The notes under the pieces were generated by a model. It was not told the DNA's origin. It ran no database searches and worked only from the letters and a program-made list of their open reading frames with translations. A DNA stretch of 64,000 bases from Mesorhizobium koreense (GTDB lineage Bacteria > Pseudomonadota > Alphaproteobacteria > Rhizobiales > Rhizobiaceae). Where the stretch lies: contig NZ_CP134228.1 in NCBI RefSeq assembly GCF_031656215.1, positions 2,933,001 to 2,997,000 on the forward strand. Reading direction: 5' to 3'. Position numbers and translations under genes: made by a program. This document shows, one piece after another, positions 17,589 to 25,058 of this stretch (positions are counted from its first letter, which is position 1; every line of letters starts with the position of its first letter).

Positions 17589-19745
17589 ATGCCTACCGAT
17601 CAAGAACGCATTGCCGTCGCCATCGAAGCCCGTATCCGGGATTTCGAGCGCAACATGGCGAAGGCCGCCAGCACCGGCGACAAGAACTTTGACCGGATCG
17701 AGCGCCGTGCGAAGGTCTCGGCTTCGCGCGTCCAGTCGAGCTTTTCCAAGGTCGGTCTCGGCGTGAACCGCGCGTTCGGCAATTTCGGCGCGGGCTTGCT
17801 CGGCGGCATCGCTGCCGGTCTGACCGCCGACAAGATGAAGTCCCTTCTGGACGCTTCGACCCAGATCACCAATGCGTTGAAGGTCGCCGGCCTGTCTGGC
17901 GACGAATTGAACGGCGTCTATGACAAGCTCTATCAGTCGGCGCAACGCAATGCCGCGCCCCTTGAAGCGCTGGTTACGCTCTATTCCCGTGTTGCATCGT
18001 CTCAGAAGGAACTCGGCGTTTCGACCGGCGAAGTCCTGACCCTGACCGACAATGTTGCGAAGAGCGTGCGCCTCACCGGCGGCGATGCGCAGCAGGCGGC
18101 CGGTGCGCTTCTTCAGCTTAGCCAGGCACTTGGCGGCGGCAAGATTCAGGCCGAGGAATACAACAGCTTGATCGACGGCTTGCGCCCGCTCTTGCAGGCG
18201 GCAGCGGCCGGCATGGAACAGGCGGGCGGATCGGTCGCGAAGCTGACCGCCCTTGTGAAGAACGGCGAGGTTTCCAGCCGTGCCTTCTTCGATGCGATCA
18301 ACGCCGGCGCACCGATCCTTGATCAAAAGCTTGCCGGCGCGACCCTGACCGTCAGCCAAGGCTTCACTCAGGTTTACAACAGCCTTCTGGACGCCGCAAA
18401 GAAGTTCAACGAGACGACCGAAACGAGTCAGATGCTCGGATCGGCGCTCGGCGACCTTTCGACGGCGATCGAGAATTTCAGCGTCGATAACGCCGTGAAT
18501 CAGTTCGCGACCTACATCAACGCCGCCAACGACGCGATCCATGCGACCAACAATTTCATGATGGCGCTTGGTCAGAAGGTCGGGCTGGACAATGTCGGCC
18601 GCTGGTTTGCCAACACCGATGTAGGCAAGGCGCTCGGCGCGCATACGCTGGATTCCCCGGAAGGTCGCATGGGCGGCGTCACGCCGACCGTGCCGCCCTA
18701 CCTTCGCCAGTGGATCGACAAGAACTATGGCGGGGCGGGCGGCAGCACGCCGGCCACGCCTCCGGCGATCAAGCCGATCGATATCACCCGGCCCGAATAC
18801 AAGCCGATGCCGACTTCTACGGGCGGCGGAAACCGTGGCGCATCGGCCGGTAGTATGCGGGCACAGCATGACGCCGCGAAGGATTTGATCGCCGATCTTG
18901 AACAGGAAGCATCCTTGATCGGCGCGACCGATCTTGAACGCGAGAAGGCCAACGCCCTTCGCCGTGCCGGTGCGAACGCGACCGACGCCGAGAAGGCGAA
19001 GATTGGCGAGCTTGTCACCAAGATTCACGATGAGAACGAAGCCCACGAGCAACAGCAAGCAGCAATGGAGAAGATCGCCGACGCCGAAAAGCAGTTTGTA
19101 GGCGGTCTCGCGCATGACCTTTTGAACGGCGTGTCGCCGGCCGAAGCCTTGCGCAACGCTCTTTCCCGGCTCGCCGACACGCTCTTGAATGAAGTGCTGG
19201 ACGCGATCTTCCGCGTGAAGAGCGCCGGTGCGGGCGGTGGTGGCGGCTTGTTCGGCGGCATCTTTAGCCTGCTTGGCGGTTTGTTCGGCGGCGGTCTCTC
19301 TCCGGTCGCGGCGGCATCGGTCGCCGGTGGCATCGGCGGGCTGTATGCCGATGGCGGCGACGTTCGCGGACCCGGCACGGCAACGTCAGACTCGATCGTC
19401 GCCCGGTTGTCGGATGGCGAATTTGTCGTGCGCGCCGCGGCGGCAAAGAAGCACCGTGCGCTTTTGCAGGCGATCAACACCGGCCGCGTGCCGGCCTTCG
19501 CCCATGGCGGCAGCGTCGGCGGCGGGAACGTCGCCCGGATCACGCCTGCCGCGAACAGCAACACGCCGGCCGTGACCGTCAACAGCAACGTCACCGTGAA
19601 TGCGAACGGTAGCGATCCGGCATCCAATAACGACCTCGCCGCCAAGGTCGGAAAGCAGGTGGAAGGTCAGTTGCGCGGCGTCGTGCAGGATGAGATTCGG
19701 CGCAATGCTCGACCGGGCGGGTTTTTGAACTCCCGAAGCAGATAA
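17589..19745 (+). CDS. Tail tape measure protein
   Basis: 718 residues. The N-terminal tape-measure domain starts RIAVAIEARIRDFERNMAKA. Long Ala/Gln-rich helices occupy the middle (YQSAQRNAAPLEALVTLYSR). The C-terminal end is Gly-rich with LYADGGDVRGPGT and LSDGEFVVRAAAAKKH, a combination seen in many siphophage tape measures. At about 0.15 nm per residue it would specify a tail near 105-110 nm, which is inference. It is the last structural gene. The tip, baseplate and fibre genes that should follow are missing. Confidence 0.92.
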   Translation: MPTDQERIAVAIEARIRDFERNMAKAASTGDKNFDRIERRAKVSASRVQSSFSKVGLGVNRAFGNFGAGLLGGIAAGLTADKMKSLLDASTQITNALKVAGLSGDELNGVYDKLYQSAQRNAAPLEALVTLYSRVASSQKELGVSTGEVLTLTDNVAKSVRLTGGDAQQAAGALLQLSQALGGGKIQAEEYNSLIDGLRPLLQAAAAGMEQAGGSVAKLTALVKNGEVSSRAFFDAINAGAPILDQKLAGATLTVSQGFTQVYNSLLDAAKKFNETTETSQMLGSALGDLSTAIENFSVDNAVNQFATYINAANDAIHATNNFMMALGQKVGLDNVGRWFANTDVGKALGAHTLDSPEGRMGGVTPTVPPYLRQWIDKNYGGAGGSTPATPPAIKPIDITRPEYKPMPTSTGGGNRGASAGSMRAQHDAAKDLIADLEQEASLIGATDLEREKANALRRAGANATDAEKAKIGELVTKIHDENEAHEQQQAAMEKIADAEKQFVGGLAHDLLNGVSPAEALRNALSRLADTLLNEVLDAIFRVKSAGAGGGGGLFGGIFSLLGGLFGGGLSPVAAASVAGGIGGLYADGGDVRGPGTATSDSIVARLSDGEFVVRAAAAKKHRALLQAINTGRVPAFAHGGSVGGGNVARITPAANSNTPAVTVNSNVTVNANGSDPASNNDLAAKVGKQVEGQLRGVVQDEIRRNARPGGFLNSRSR

Positions 19746-19825
19746 AAGGGCGCACCCTCTATTTAGGCCATAGAAGGCCGCTGGCGAGTCCGGGCGGCTT
19801 TCCGGTGTGCTCGCCTATCCGGCAC

Positions 19826-20110
19826 CCCTGACACCCGCCTGTGATTCTCCCTGCCGGTTTCCGGGCGGAACCGATCTGCATTCAACCGGAGATGCGCCGG
19901 GAACCGGGCGCGAAGCGACCGGGGACCGGGGGAACTCTCTGTTTGATGACGGATGGCTGTAGCACCGCGCCCCGTGCGGGGACCGGAGCGTATGAACCAG
20001 AACCAGAACCAGAAACTTCCTCCGGTCTTCCGCGAAGCGTTTCGATGGAGCGCGCGAAGCGCGCAGCAAGGCCGAAGGCCGCGCAGGCGAGGGCCGGAGG
20101 CCCGAGTAAT
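19826..20110 (+). ncRNA. Candidate structured RNA with serial triloop hairpins
   Basis: Downstream of the tape measure gene there is a hairpin-rich stretch with no convincing gene. Visible stems include GCGCCGG..GAA..CC-G-GGCGC near 19895, CCCC-GTGC-GGGG near 19973, GCGCGC-GAA-GCGCGC at 20050-20064, GGCC-GAA-GGCC near 20070 and GGGCC-GGA-GGCCC near 20091. The recurrent GNA triloops suggest an RNA or an array of hairpins. A weak open frame (19992-20183, with NQNQNQ at its start and a basic Arg-rich body) overlaps it and could instead be a real small gene. No known RNA family is recognised. Confidence 0.4.
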
Positions 20111-20146
20111 GCCGCCTCTGGTTTCCCCGTTCCGGAAGAAGTTAGC

Positions 20147-20255
20147 GGGACATTTTTTCGTTAGTCCTTTTATTTATATCTGATTATCTACATCTAACCT
20201 ATCTACAAGCTACAGGCCTACACGCGCGCACGCGCGAGAGGCGGAAAAATGTCCC
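20147..20255. repeat. 14-bp inverted repeat flanking an AT-rich segment
   Basis: 20147-20160 and 20242-20255 are inverted copies with one mismatch. Between them is an AT-rich segment with repeats of ATCTAC (about 20165-20215), followed by an alternating GC run (CGCGCGCACGCGCG). The contrast with the GC-rich surroundings suggests a regulatory or replication-related site. No replication gene was recognised in the element. Confidence 0.45.
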
Positions 20256-20370
20256 CTTAAACTCCCGGCTTCCTCGCGCTTGCGACATTCTGGCACATCG
20301 AATGCAGTCCAGTGCGCCGGCCGCTATAAGTGCGGAAGAGGCCAGTCCCGGCCGAACCGGAGAAAGGGAA

Positions 20371-20994
20371 ATGCCGAAGAGGAAGCGTCAATCGCTGGCG
20401 CACATGACGCCGGAAGAAAAGGCCGCGCACAAGCGCGAACAGGAGCGATTGAAGAAGCGTAGGCAGCGGGGCAGCACTCGCACGGAAAGGGGAAGACCAA
20501 TGAAGTTGCTGGACGATATCGAGGGCGTTGAAGTGGTGCGCGATTTCCCGCTTTACGATTTTGTCAGTGAGATCGCCGGCGCGGGGCTTGGTGACGCGAT
20601 GATCCTTTGCGACATGCGCCGCAAACAGAAGGGCGAAATGCCCGAATGGGGGCCGCTGCCGGAACCGGAGAATCCGACCAAGCGTTTTTGCCCGGAGCTT
20701 TTTGAATTGGGCTACCGCCCTTGGAGCAAGCTCATCGAGGAAGACCGTGCCCGGATGCGCGAGCTTCAAAAGCAGCTTGACGACACGCCCGCATATCGGG
20801 TGGCGGCGGACGAATACCGGGAAGCCCATGCCGCTTGGCGTGCCGCACGTGAACGCCGCGCCAGCTTCAACCGTGCGGACGTGCTGGCACAAATGTTGAA
20901 GCCGCTCGAAGGCCGCGCGGACGCGGCACGTAGGAAGACCAAGGCCGAAGCCGCCGCGCTCGATATGGATTACCGGGACCGCGCGATGTTCTGA
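20371..20994 (+). CDS. Hypothetical element protein, charged helical
   Basis: 207 residues from the ATG at 20371, which has a GGAGAAAGGG ribosome site. An N-terminal basic region (MPKRKRQSLAHMTPEEKAA) is followed by helical segments rich in Arg, Glu and Ala. DIEGVEVVRDFPLYDFVSEI is the only distinctive portion in the middle. No family was recognised. A strong terminator lies about 75 bp after its stop. Possible roles include a DNA-binding or packaging-related protein, but nothing in the sequence decides this. Confidence 0.7.
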   Translation: MPKRKRQSLAHMTPEEKAAHKREQERLKKRRQRGSTRTERGRPMKLLDDIEGVEVVRDFPLYDFVSEIAGAGLGDAMILCDMRRKQKGEMPEWGPLPEPENPTKRFCPELFELGYRPWSKLIEEDRARMRELQKQLDDTPAYRVAADEYREAHAAWRAARERRASFNRADVLAQMLKPLEGRADAARRKTKAEAAALDMDYRDRAMF

Positions 20995-21068
20995 CCTTTC
21001 GACGGTATCGCAGATTGTCGGGCGGGACTTTCCTTGCAGGAAGTAAGCACAACCGGCCCGGCACGATG

Positions 21069-21109
21069 GCCCCTCATGGTTTCGTCCACCATGAGGGGCT
21101 ATTTTTTTG
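21069..21109 (+). terminator. Strong intrinsic terminator
   Basis: An 11-bp stem (21069-21079 with 21089-21099) and a 9-nt loop are followed by ATTTTTTT. It ends the transcript of the gene at 20371-20994 and perhaps the whole structural operon. Confidence 0.9.
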
Positions 21110-21126
21110 GTCAGCATCACTGTCCG

Positions 21127-21142
21127 AAGTAAGTGCTTACTT
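21127..21142. promoter_or_regulatory. Operator-like dyad
   Basis: A 16-bp palindrome with 7-bp perfect arms and a 2-bp centre sits 110 bp upstream of the small gene at 21252. An AT-rich stretch follows (21141-21175), consistent with a promoter. It may be bound by one of the small element regulators. Confidence 0.4.
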
Positions 21143-21251
21143 ATAATAAAATCAATGACTTAGGTGATATTTCTGCTTGCGTTCCATGATTCCGCCGTGC
21201 GAGTCATTGCGCGCTGCTTCGGCAGCAAGGGCAACACCTTTTGGGGAAATC

Positions 21252-21455
21252 ATGGAACCGCAGGCATACCTACATTCGCATACCTATCATGCCACGCTGG
21301 ACGCGATTGAAAGTATCGCGTCAAGTTACGACGCCGGATCACCTATCGACCTTCGCACTCAAATCATTCAGGCGCTCGGCGAGATTGGCGGCATATGGCC
21401 GATGTCCTGCTACATCGGGGAGGACGCCGGCCCGTCAATCTTGGTCAGTGCTTAG
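21252..21455 (+). CDS. Small hypothetical element protein
   Basis: 67 residues from the ATG at 21252, chosen for its GGGGA ribosome site. An earlier in-frame start at 21177 lacks support. It is acidic to neutral, with SHTYHATLDAIESI and IIQALGEIGGIWPM as its clearest segments. No known domain. It follows a terminator and dyad and so starts its own transcription unit. Confidence 0.6.
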   Translation: MEPQAYLHSHTYHATLDAIESIASSYDAGSPIDLRTQIIQALGEIGGIWPMSCYIGEDAGPSILVSA

Positions 21456-21556
21456 GCGCGGCACGATATACATGCGCCTAAATTAACCTATGGAAAACCA
21501 ACAATTTTTGTGACTAATAGGTGGTCCCTTCAACCACCACTCTGAAAGGACAATCA

Positions 21557-21823
21557 ATGACCCTTACTCCCGCCGTCGCGAAGATCGTCGCCGATGCCAA
21601 GGCCAAGCATGAGGCCAAGGACGGGCAGGCCCGCGAGCTTCTGCTTAACAAGATCGCCAATACGGTCGAGCGCATCCGCGCCACTCCGGGCAATCCGTCG
21701 CTCGACCGTGAGCAGGCTATCTATCTCTTGAACGATATCGAGCGGTGGTGCGTCGGGCAGCACGATGACGGCTATTTGACCTTCCGCGATCCCAGCGAGG
21801 AAGTGGAGACGCTGGAAGCCTAG
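21557..21823 (+). CDS. Small hypothetical element protein
   Basis: 88 residues from the ATG at 21557 with an AAAGGA ribosome site. Predicted mostly helical (VAKIVADAKAKHEAKDGQA; REQAIYLLNDIERW), with a short C-terminal DDGYLTFRDPSEEV stretch. No known family. It is followed directly by an intrinsic terminator, which supports a real transcription unit. Confidence 0.65.
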   Translation: MTLTPAVAKIVADAKAKHEAKDGQARELLLNKIANTVERIRATPGNPSLDREQAIYLLNDIERWCVGQHDDGYLTFRDPSEEVETLEA

Positions 21824-21850
21824 CCGCCCGATCCTCGCCGGCCCAACAGG

Positions 21851-21889
21851 AGCCCGCCGCTCACCACGGCGGGCTTATCATTTTTTTTG
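21851..21889 (+). terminator. Intrinsic terminator
   Basis: A 9-bp perfect stem (21851-21859 with 21867-21875) and a 7-nt loop are followed a few bases later by eight T residues. It closes the small-gene unit at 21557-21823. Confidence 0.88.
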
Positions 21890-21913
21890 TCGCTCAACCC
21901 GCCTTGAGCGAGG

Positions 21914-23128
21914 CTAGGCGCTCTGCTCTTTTCTAAACCATACTTTTTGCTTTCGCCTGCCGGTCCGTTCTTCAAAATATCGCACCGGCCATTCCGTCAG
22001 TGGGAAAATTTCGTGGAAATCGTCATGAACGTTTTGAGCCATTATTGGCAGCGTGCTCAACAGCCGGTGAGCGTTTTGCTCCGTCTCTCGGATCAAGTCG
22101 CCCACACGCCAGGAATCATCGCCGCTTCGCTCCACATAACGTTCGTCGGCGACACCTGCGTTGTGTTCATACACGTGACGGCGTTCCAGCATCATTCTTA
22201 GGAATGCTACGGTTTGGCTATCGATTCCTCTTAGGAGATCGACTTCAAACGCCGCTTTGACCTCAGCAATGGTTGTGCTTTCGACGTCATGGAATATGAG
22301 CCGATCCAGTCTTTTCAGTCTGGCTGGCTTCATCGGTATTCGGCTCTTAAGCTGATTGATCATGTCCCGACACGAAGCATCGAAAGCTGAAACCGCCCGG
22401 CTTACTACGCTTTCCGGCGAAGTGGTCTTATCAACCACCCCTTTCCGCAATTGCGCAAATATCTCGTTGAGTCCTGCGATGTTGTTTCGACAGCCGCACG
22501 ACGCGCAATAGCCATAGAGTCCTCGAATGTCGTTGAATTCGCCGCACCTTTGACAATTGAATCGAGTCTGTTGAGATTCCGATGCATAGTAAAATTCTGG
22601 TCTATTTTCACGCTCGCCAGACTTAGCGATCGCGTCCATATCAATAATGAACTCTTTCTCTGTGCCCGGCTTCAAATCAGCGTCGATCGCTTCGTAATAG
22701 GTGGAGATGTAGTGCTTGATGTATCGCGCGTGTGCTTTCGTTAAAAAGTGGAATGCGTGGCTCTTTAGGCCGCAATATGGACATGTGAGAGGATAGATTG
22801 CTGGATGGTTTCCGTTGCGGAAATATCCGTGGCACCTTGGACATTGGTGTCCCCAATTTCCGTGAGAATCGGACCCTAAGAAGACGGCCATGCAGCCCTC
22901 TGGACATGGGGGCTCGAAGGCCTGCCCTATACCTCCCATTCTCACATCCGAGACTGGGAACCCTTGAGGAACCGTTGCATAGACCGTGATCATGGCCATC
23001 GGCGTCGGGCTTGATCCCCGAAAGCCGGCCGCAATGCTCATTTGACCGTCTTCGTCGCATCGGACTGCAAATGTGGCCTGCCCACCGCAATGAGCAATTT
23101 CTGTAAAATCATCGTTATAGGTTGCCAT
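21914..23128 (-). CDS. Zinc-ribbon protein with a HEPN-like C-terminal domain, possible defence cargo
   Basis: 404 residues, and the only minus-strand gene inside the element. The N-terminal half has several CxxC-type knuckles: C75/C79, C96/C99, C116/C119, C192/C195 and C208/C211/C213. The C-terminal half is helical and contains ERRHVYEHNAGVADERY at 315-331. R317-H318-x3-H322 fits the Rx4-6H motif of HEPN ribonucleases, where a polar residue follows the Arg and HN.G..D..Y commonly follows. Base composition is lower in GC than the structural genes, suggesting separate acquisition. HEPN proteins are often RNA-cleaving toxins or anti-phage effectors. That role here is inference, and the HEPN call is tentative without a profile search. 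Confidence 0.6.
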   Translation of the reverse strand: MATYNDDFTEIAHCGGQATFAVRCDEDGQMSIAAGFRGSSPTPMAMITVYATVPQGFPVSDVRMGGIGQAFEPPCPEGCMAVFLGSDSHGNWGHQCPRCHGYFRNGNHPAIYPLTCPYCGLKSHAFHFLTKAHARYIKHYISTYYEAIDADLKPGTEKEFIIDMDAIAKSGERENRPEFYYASESQQTRFNCQRCGEFNDIRGLYGYCASCGCRNNIAGLNEIFAQLRKGVVDKTTSPESVVSRAVSAFDASCRDMINQLKSRIPMKPARLKRLDRLIFHDVESTTIAEVKAAFEVDLLRGIDSQTVAFLRMMLERRHVYEHNAGVADERYVERSGDDSWRVGDLIRETEQNAHRLLSTLPIMAQNVHDDFHEIFPLTEWPVRYFEERTGRRKQKVWFRKEQSA

Positions 23129-23211
23129 GCCATTACCCGCCTTAAAATTTGAGCTAACCTTGGCATGACGGAACTTGACCGCGCAAGGTATATGTTCCTA
23201 CTTCGTTCCTT

Positions 23212-23535
23212 ATGCCTGACCTGCCGCCCAGACGCCGCAAGCTGATTGTCCTTCTGAGTGCCGCCCATGACGCCGGTCAGCTTGTTCGCGTTTCTTGCGG
23301 CTACCATGACGGCGAGCGCTACTATCAGCCCGCCGACCTCATTCGGATATTCGGTGATGTTGATGTGAACCGGCTCGATCGAGCTATGAAATGCGAGCGG
23401 TGCGGCCGGCGAGACAACCTAGATGTTGACGTGCGCTTGCCGTCCGCAATGGAACGGGACAGGATCAAGGTTCGCCGGCTGGTTGAGGTTAAGGTTCACA
23501 AACGGCCGGTGTGGCGGGACGAGGGCAACAACTGA
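23212..23535 (+). CDS. Hypothetical protein with a CxxC knuckle
   Basis: 107 residues. The N-terminal half contains RRRKLIVLLSAAHDAGQ and YYQPADLIRIFGDVDVNRL, and the second half CERCGRRDNLDV with one CxxC pair. It may be a small zinc or DNA-binding protein. It is divergent from the zinc-ribbon/HEPN-like gene across 83 bp and is followed 1 bp later by a membrane protein gene. Function unknown. Confidence 0.65.
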   Translation: MPDLPPRRRKLIVLLSAAHDAGQLVRVSCGYHDGERYYQPADLIRIFGDVDVNRLDRAMKCERCGRRDNLDVDVRLPSAMERDRIKVRRLVEVKVHKRPVWRDEGNN

Positions 23536-23536
23536 A

Positions 23537-24037
23537 ATGGAACTGTTACAGCGCTGGCTAGTGGTTGCCGGTCTCATAGTCGGCTTCTACGGCGTTCTTC
23601 TTCTGACAAAAGAATGGGGATTCATTTTCGGTCGCAAGTTTAGATCATTCGTCAGTATGGCGAAACAATTTCAAATTTGGTCTGCCCGACGAACACGTAA
23701 GCGGTTTCAGACTGCTTCAAATAGGCGTTCCTCTCCGCGCTTGCATTGGATACGGTGGCTATATGATGTGCAAATTTTCTTCATACGAATAAACTCAAGA
23801 AATTTAGAGCGATCAATGTTAAGGACCGCACATAAATTTCATGAGGAGGCAGAAACACTTTCTGGTGCCGACGGCATTATTGATCCAGCTAGAGTTGAGA
23901 AATTATATATCGATATGCACGAGTATATTGATGACTTGGTAGAAAATGGTGAGGCGATAGATCGGACGCCGGTCGGCTTGCTATGGGTAATGGTAGGGCA
24001 GGTTCTGCAAATAGCTGGGAGCCTTCCGCTCTCGTAG
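23537..24037 (+). CDS. Hypothetical N-terminally membrane-anchored protein
   Basis: 166 residues starting 1 bp after the previous stop, so probably coupled to it. One N-terminal membrane segment (LVVAGLIVGFYGVLLLT, about residues 8-25) is followed by a basic stretch (SARRTRKRFQTASNRR) and a helical cytoplasmic domain with LYIDMHEYIDDLVENG. Codon use and composition are clearly more AT-rich than in the structural genes. With its neighbours it looks like acquired cargo. An association with the HEPN-like gene is possible but unproven. Confidence 0.6.
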   Translation: MELLQRWLVVAGLIVGFYGVLLLTKEWGFIFGRKFRSFVSMAKQFQIWSARRTRKRFQTASNRRSSPRLHWIRWLYDVQIFFIRINSRNLERSMLRTAHKFHEEAETLSGADGIIDPARVEKLYIDMHEYIDDLVENGEAIDRTPVGLLWVMVGQVLQIAGSLPLS

Positions 24038-24123
24038 TGCTTGCGACGCAACTGATCCGCGCAAGGCCCGCGCCATGGTGAAGGGCGGTGAATACCTTGC
24101 CCCGAGCCCAGGCATCCTATCCG

Positions 24124-24154
24124 AAGCCCACCGCGACGAGCGGTGGGCTTTTTC
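24124..24154 (+). terminator. Strong intrinsic terminator
   Basis: An 11-bp perfect stem (24124-24134 with 24140-24150), a GACGA loop and a T-run. It lies about 90 bp after the membrane protein gene and closes that unit. Confidence 0.88.
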
Positions 24155-24247
24155 TCTATCTACTCATATTTACTATTGAACTGAGTAATCGGAGTGTGAT
24201 AGTGATTTTGTGCGCTGACAGGGCGCTCAACAAAGGAGATCACGCAT

Positions 24248-24682
24248 ATGCACTTGCAAAAGATTGACATCGATTGGGATATTCACCGCCTGATAGAAGG
24301 CGAGCGGCGCGGTTTCGATGAGCCGCCTTATATGGCTCTGCGCCGTTTGCTTAAGCTGCCGGAGTTGAGCACGTCGGCTGATTCCGTTGAGACGAGCGGC
24401 ATAGATTGGTCGGAAGACGGCGTGCGAGTGCCGCACGGTTCGCACGCGAGGATGTCTTATCTACGCGGACGGCAGGTCTATGAGGGGCGGTTCTTGAACG
24501 GGAAGCTGATCGTAAACGGACAGTCCTTCGACACTCTGTCGGCTGCCGCGAGCGCGCTTGCCGTCACTAAGGACGGCAATACGACAAATCTCAACGGCTG
24601 GAACTATTGGGAAGCCCGCTTTCCCGGTGAAAATAAGTGGCGCTCTCTCAAGGAAATGCGTGATGAAGTGCGCAAGGAATAA
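24248..24682 (+). CDS. SeqA-N-like/RAMA-like domain protein, putative DNA-binding regulator
   Basis: 144 residues. The N-terminus (QKIDIDWDIHRLIEG, then PPYMALRRLLKLP) resembles the short ribbon-helix-helix of SeqA-type proteins. The C-terminal half (RGRQVYEGRF, SFDTLSAAASALA, NGWNYWEARF) resembles the RAMA or DUF4357-type domain found next to restriction and methylation enzymes. Such proteins are predicted to sense modified DNA. An AAAGGAG ribosome site precedes the ATG. It stands just upstream of the excisionase and integrase genes and could regulate the lysogeny switch, since no ordinary repressor was seen. The role is inferred. Confidence 0.65.
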   Translation: MHLQKIDIDWDIHRLIEGERRGFDEPPYMALRRLLKLPELSTSADSVETSGIDWSEDGVRVPHGSHARMSYLRGRQVYEGRFLNGKLIVNGQSFDTLSAAASALAVTKDGNTTNLNGWNYWEARFPGENKWRSLKEMRDEVRKE

Positions 24683-24746
24683 TACGGGCGTCGAAATCCA
24701 TAAAAATCGTATGCAGTCCCATTAGGTCGGTCGCTATAAACCATGT

Positions 24747-25058
24747 ATGTCGAGGCTCTTAACCCCTGCGCAAGCCGCCGAATTGCTCGCCGTCACGCCC
24801 AAGCATCTGCTTGAACTGACGAATGCCGGCGCTTTGCGTTGGGTGAACATCGGCCTCGATGGGAAGCGACCGACCCGGCGTTACGCTCACACCGACCTTG
24901 ACGATTTCATTCACACCCGGAGTCAACAGCAATGTCGCTATACAAGCCCAAGGGAAGAGCGAACTACTCCTACTCATTTGAAATTCGAGGTAATCGATTT
25001 TCAGGCTCGGCGGGCACCGGCAACCGCCGCGAAGCCGAGAAGATCGTTGAACAGCTAA
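24747..25058 (+). CDS. Excisionase/MerR-like HTH protein overlapping the integrase gene
   Basis: 103 residues. The N-terminal winged HTH of the HTH_17/excisionase type covers about residues 4-57 (TPAQAAELLAVTPKHLLEL, then DDFIH). The C-terminal 40 residues lie in the overlap with the integrase gene, are basic, and have no counterpart in typical excisionases. It probably directs the integrase towards excision. The overlap of 127 bp in a different frame is long for such a pair. Confidence 0.75.
   Translation: MSRLLTPAQAAELLAVTPKHLLELTNAGALRWVNIGLDGKRPTRRYAHTDLDDFIHTRSQQQCRYTSPREERTTPTHLKFEVIDFQARRAPATAAKPRRSLNS

Noticed and set aside
20257-21120. Minus-strand open frame spanning the unknown gene at 20371 and a strong terminator
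   Set aside because: It crosses a clear intrinsic terminator and lacks a ribosome site; the plus-strand gene has one.
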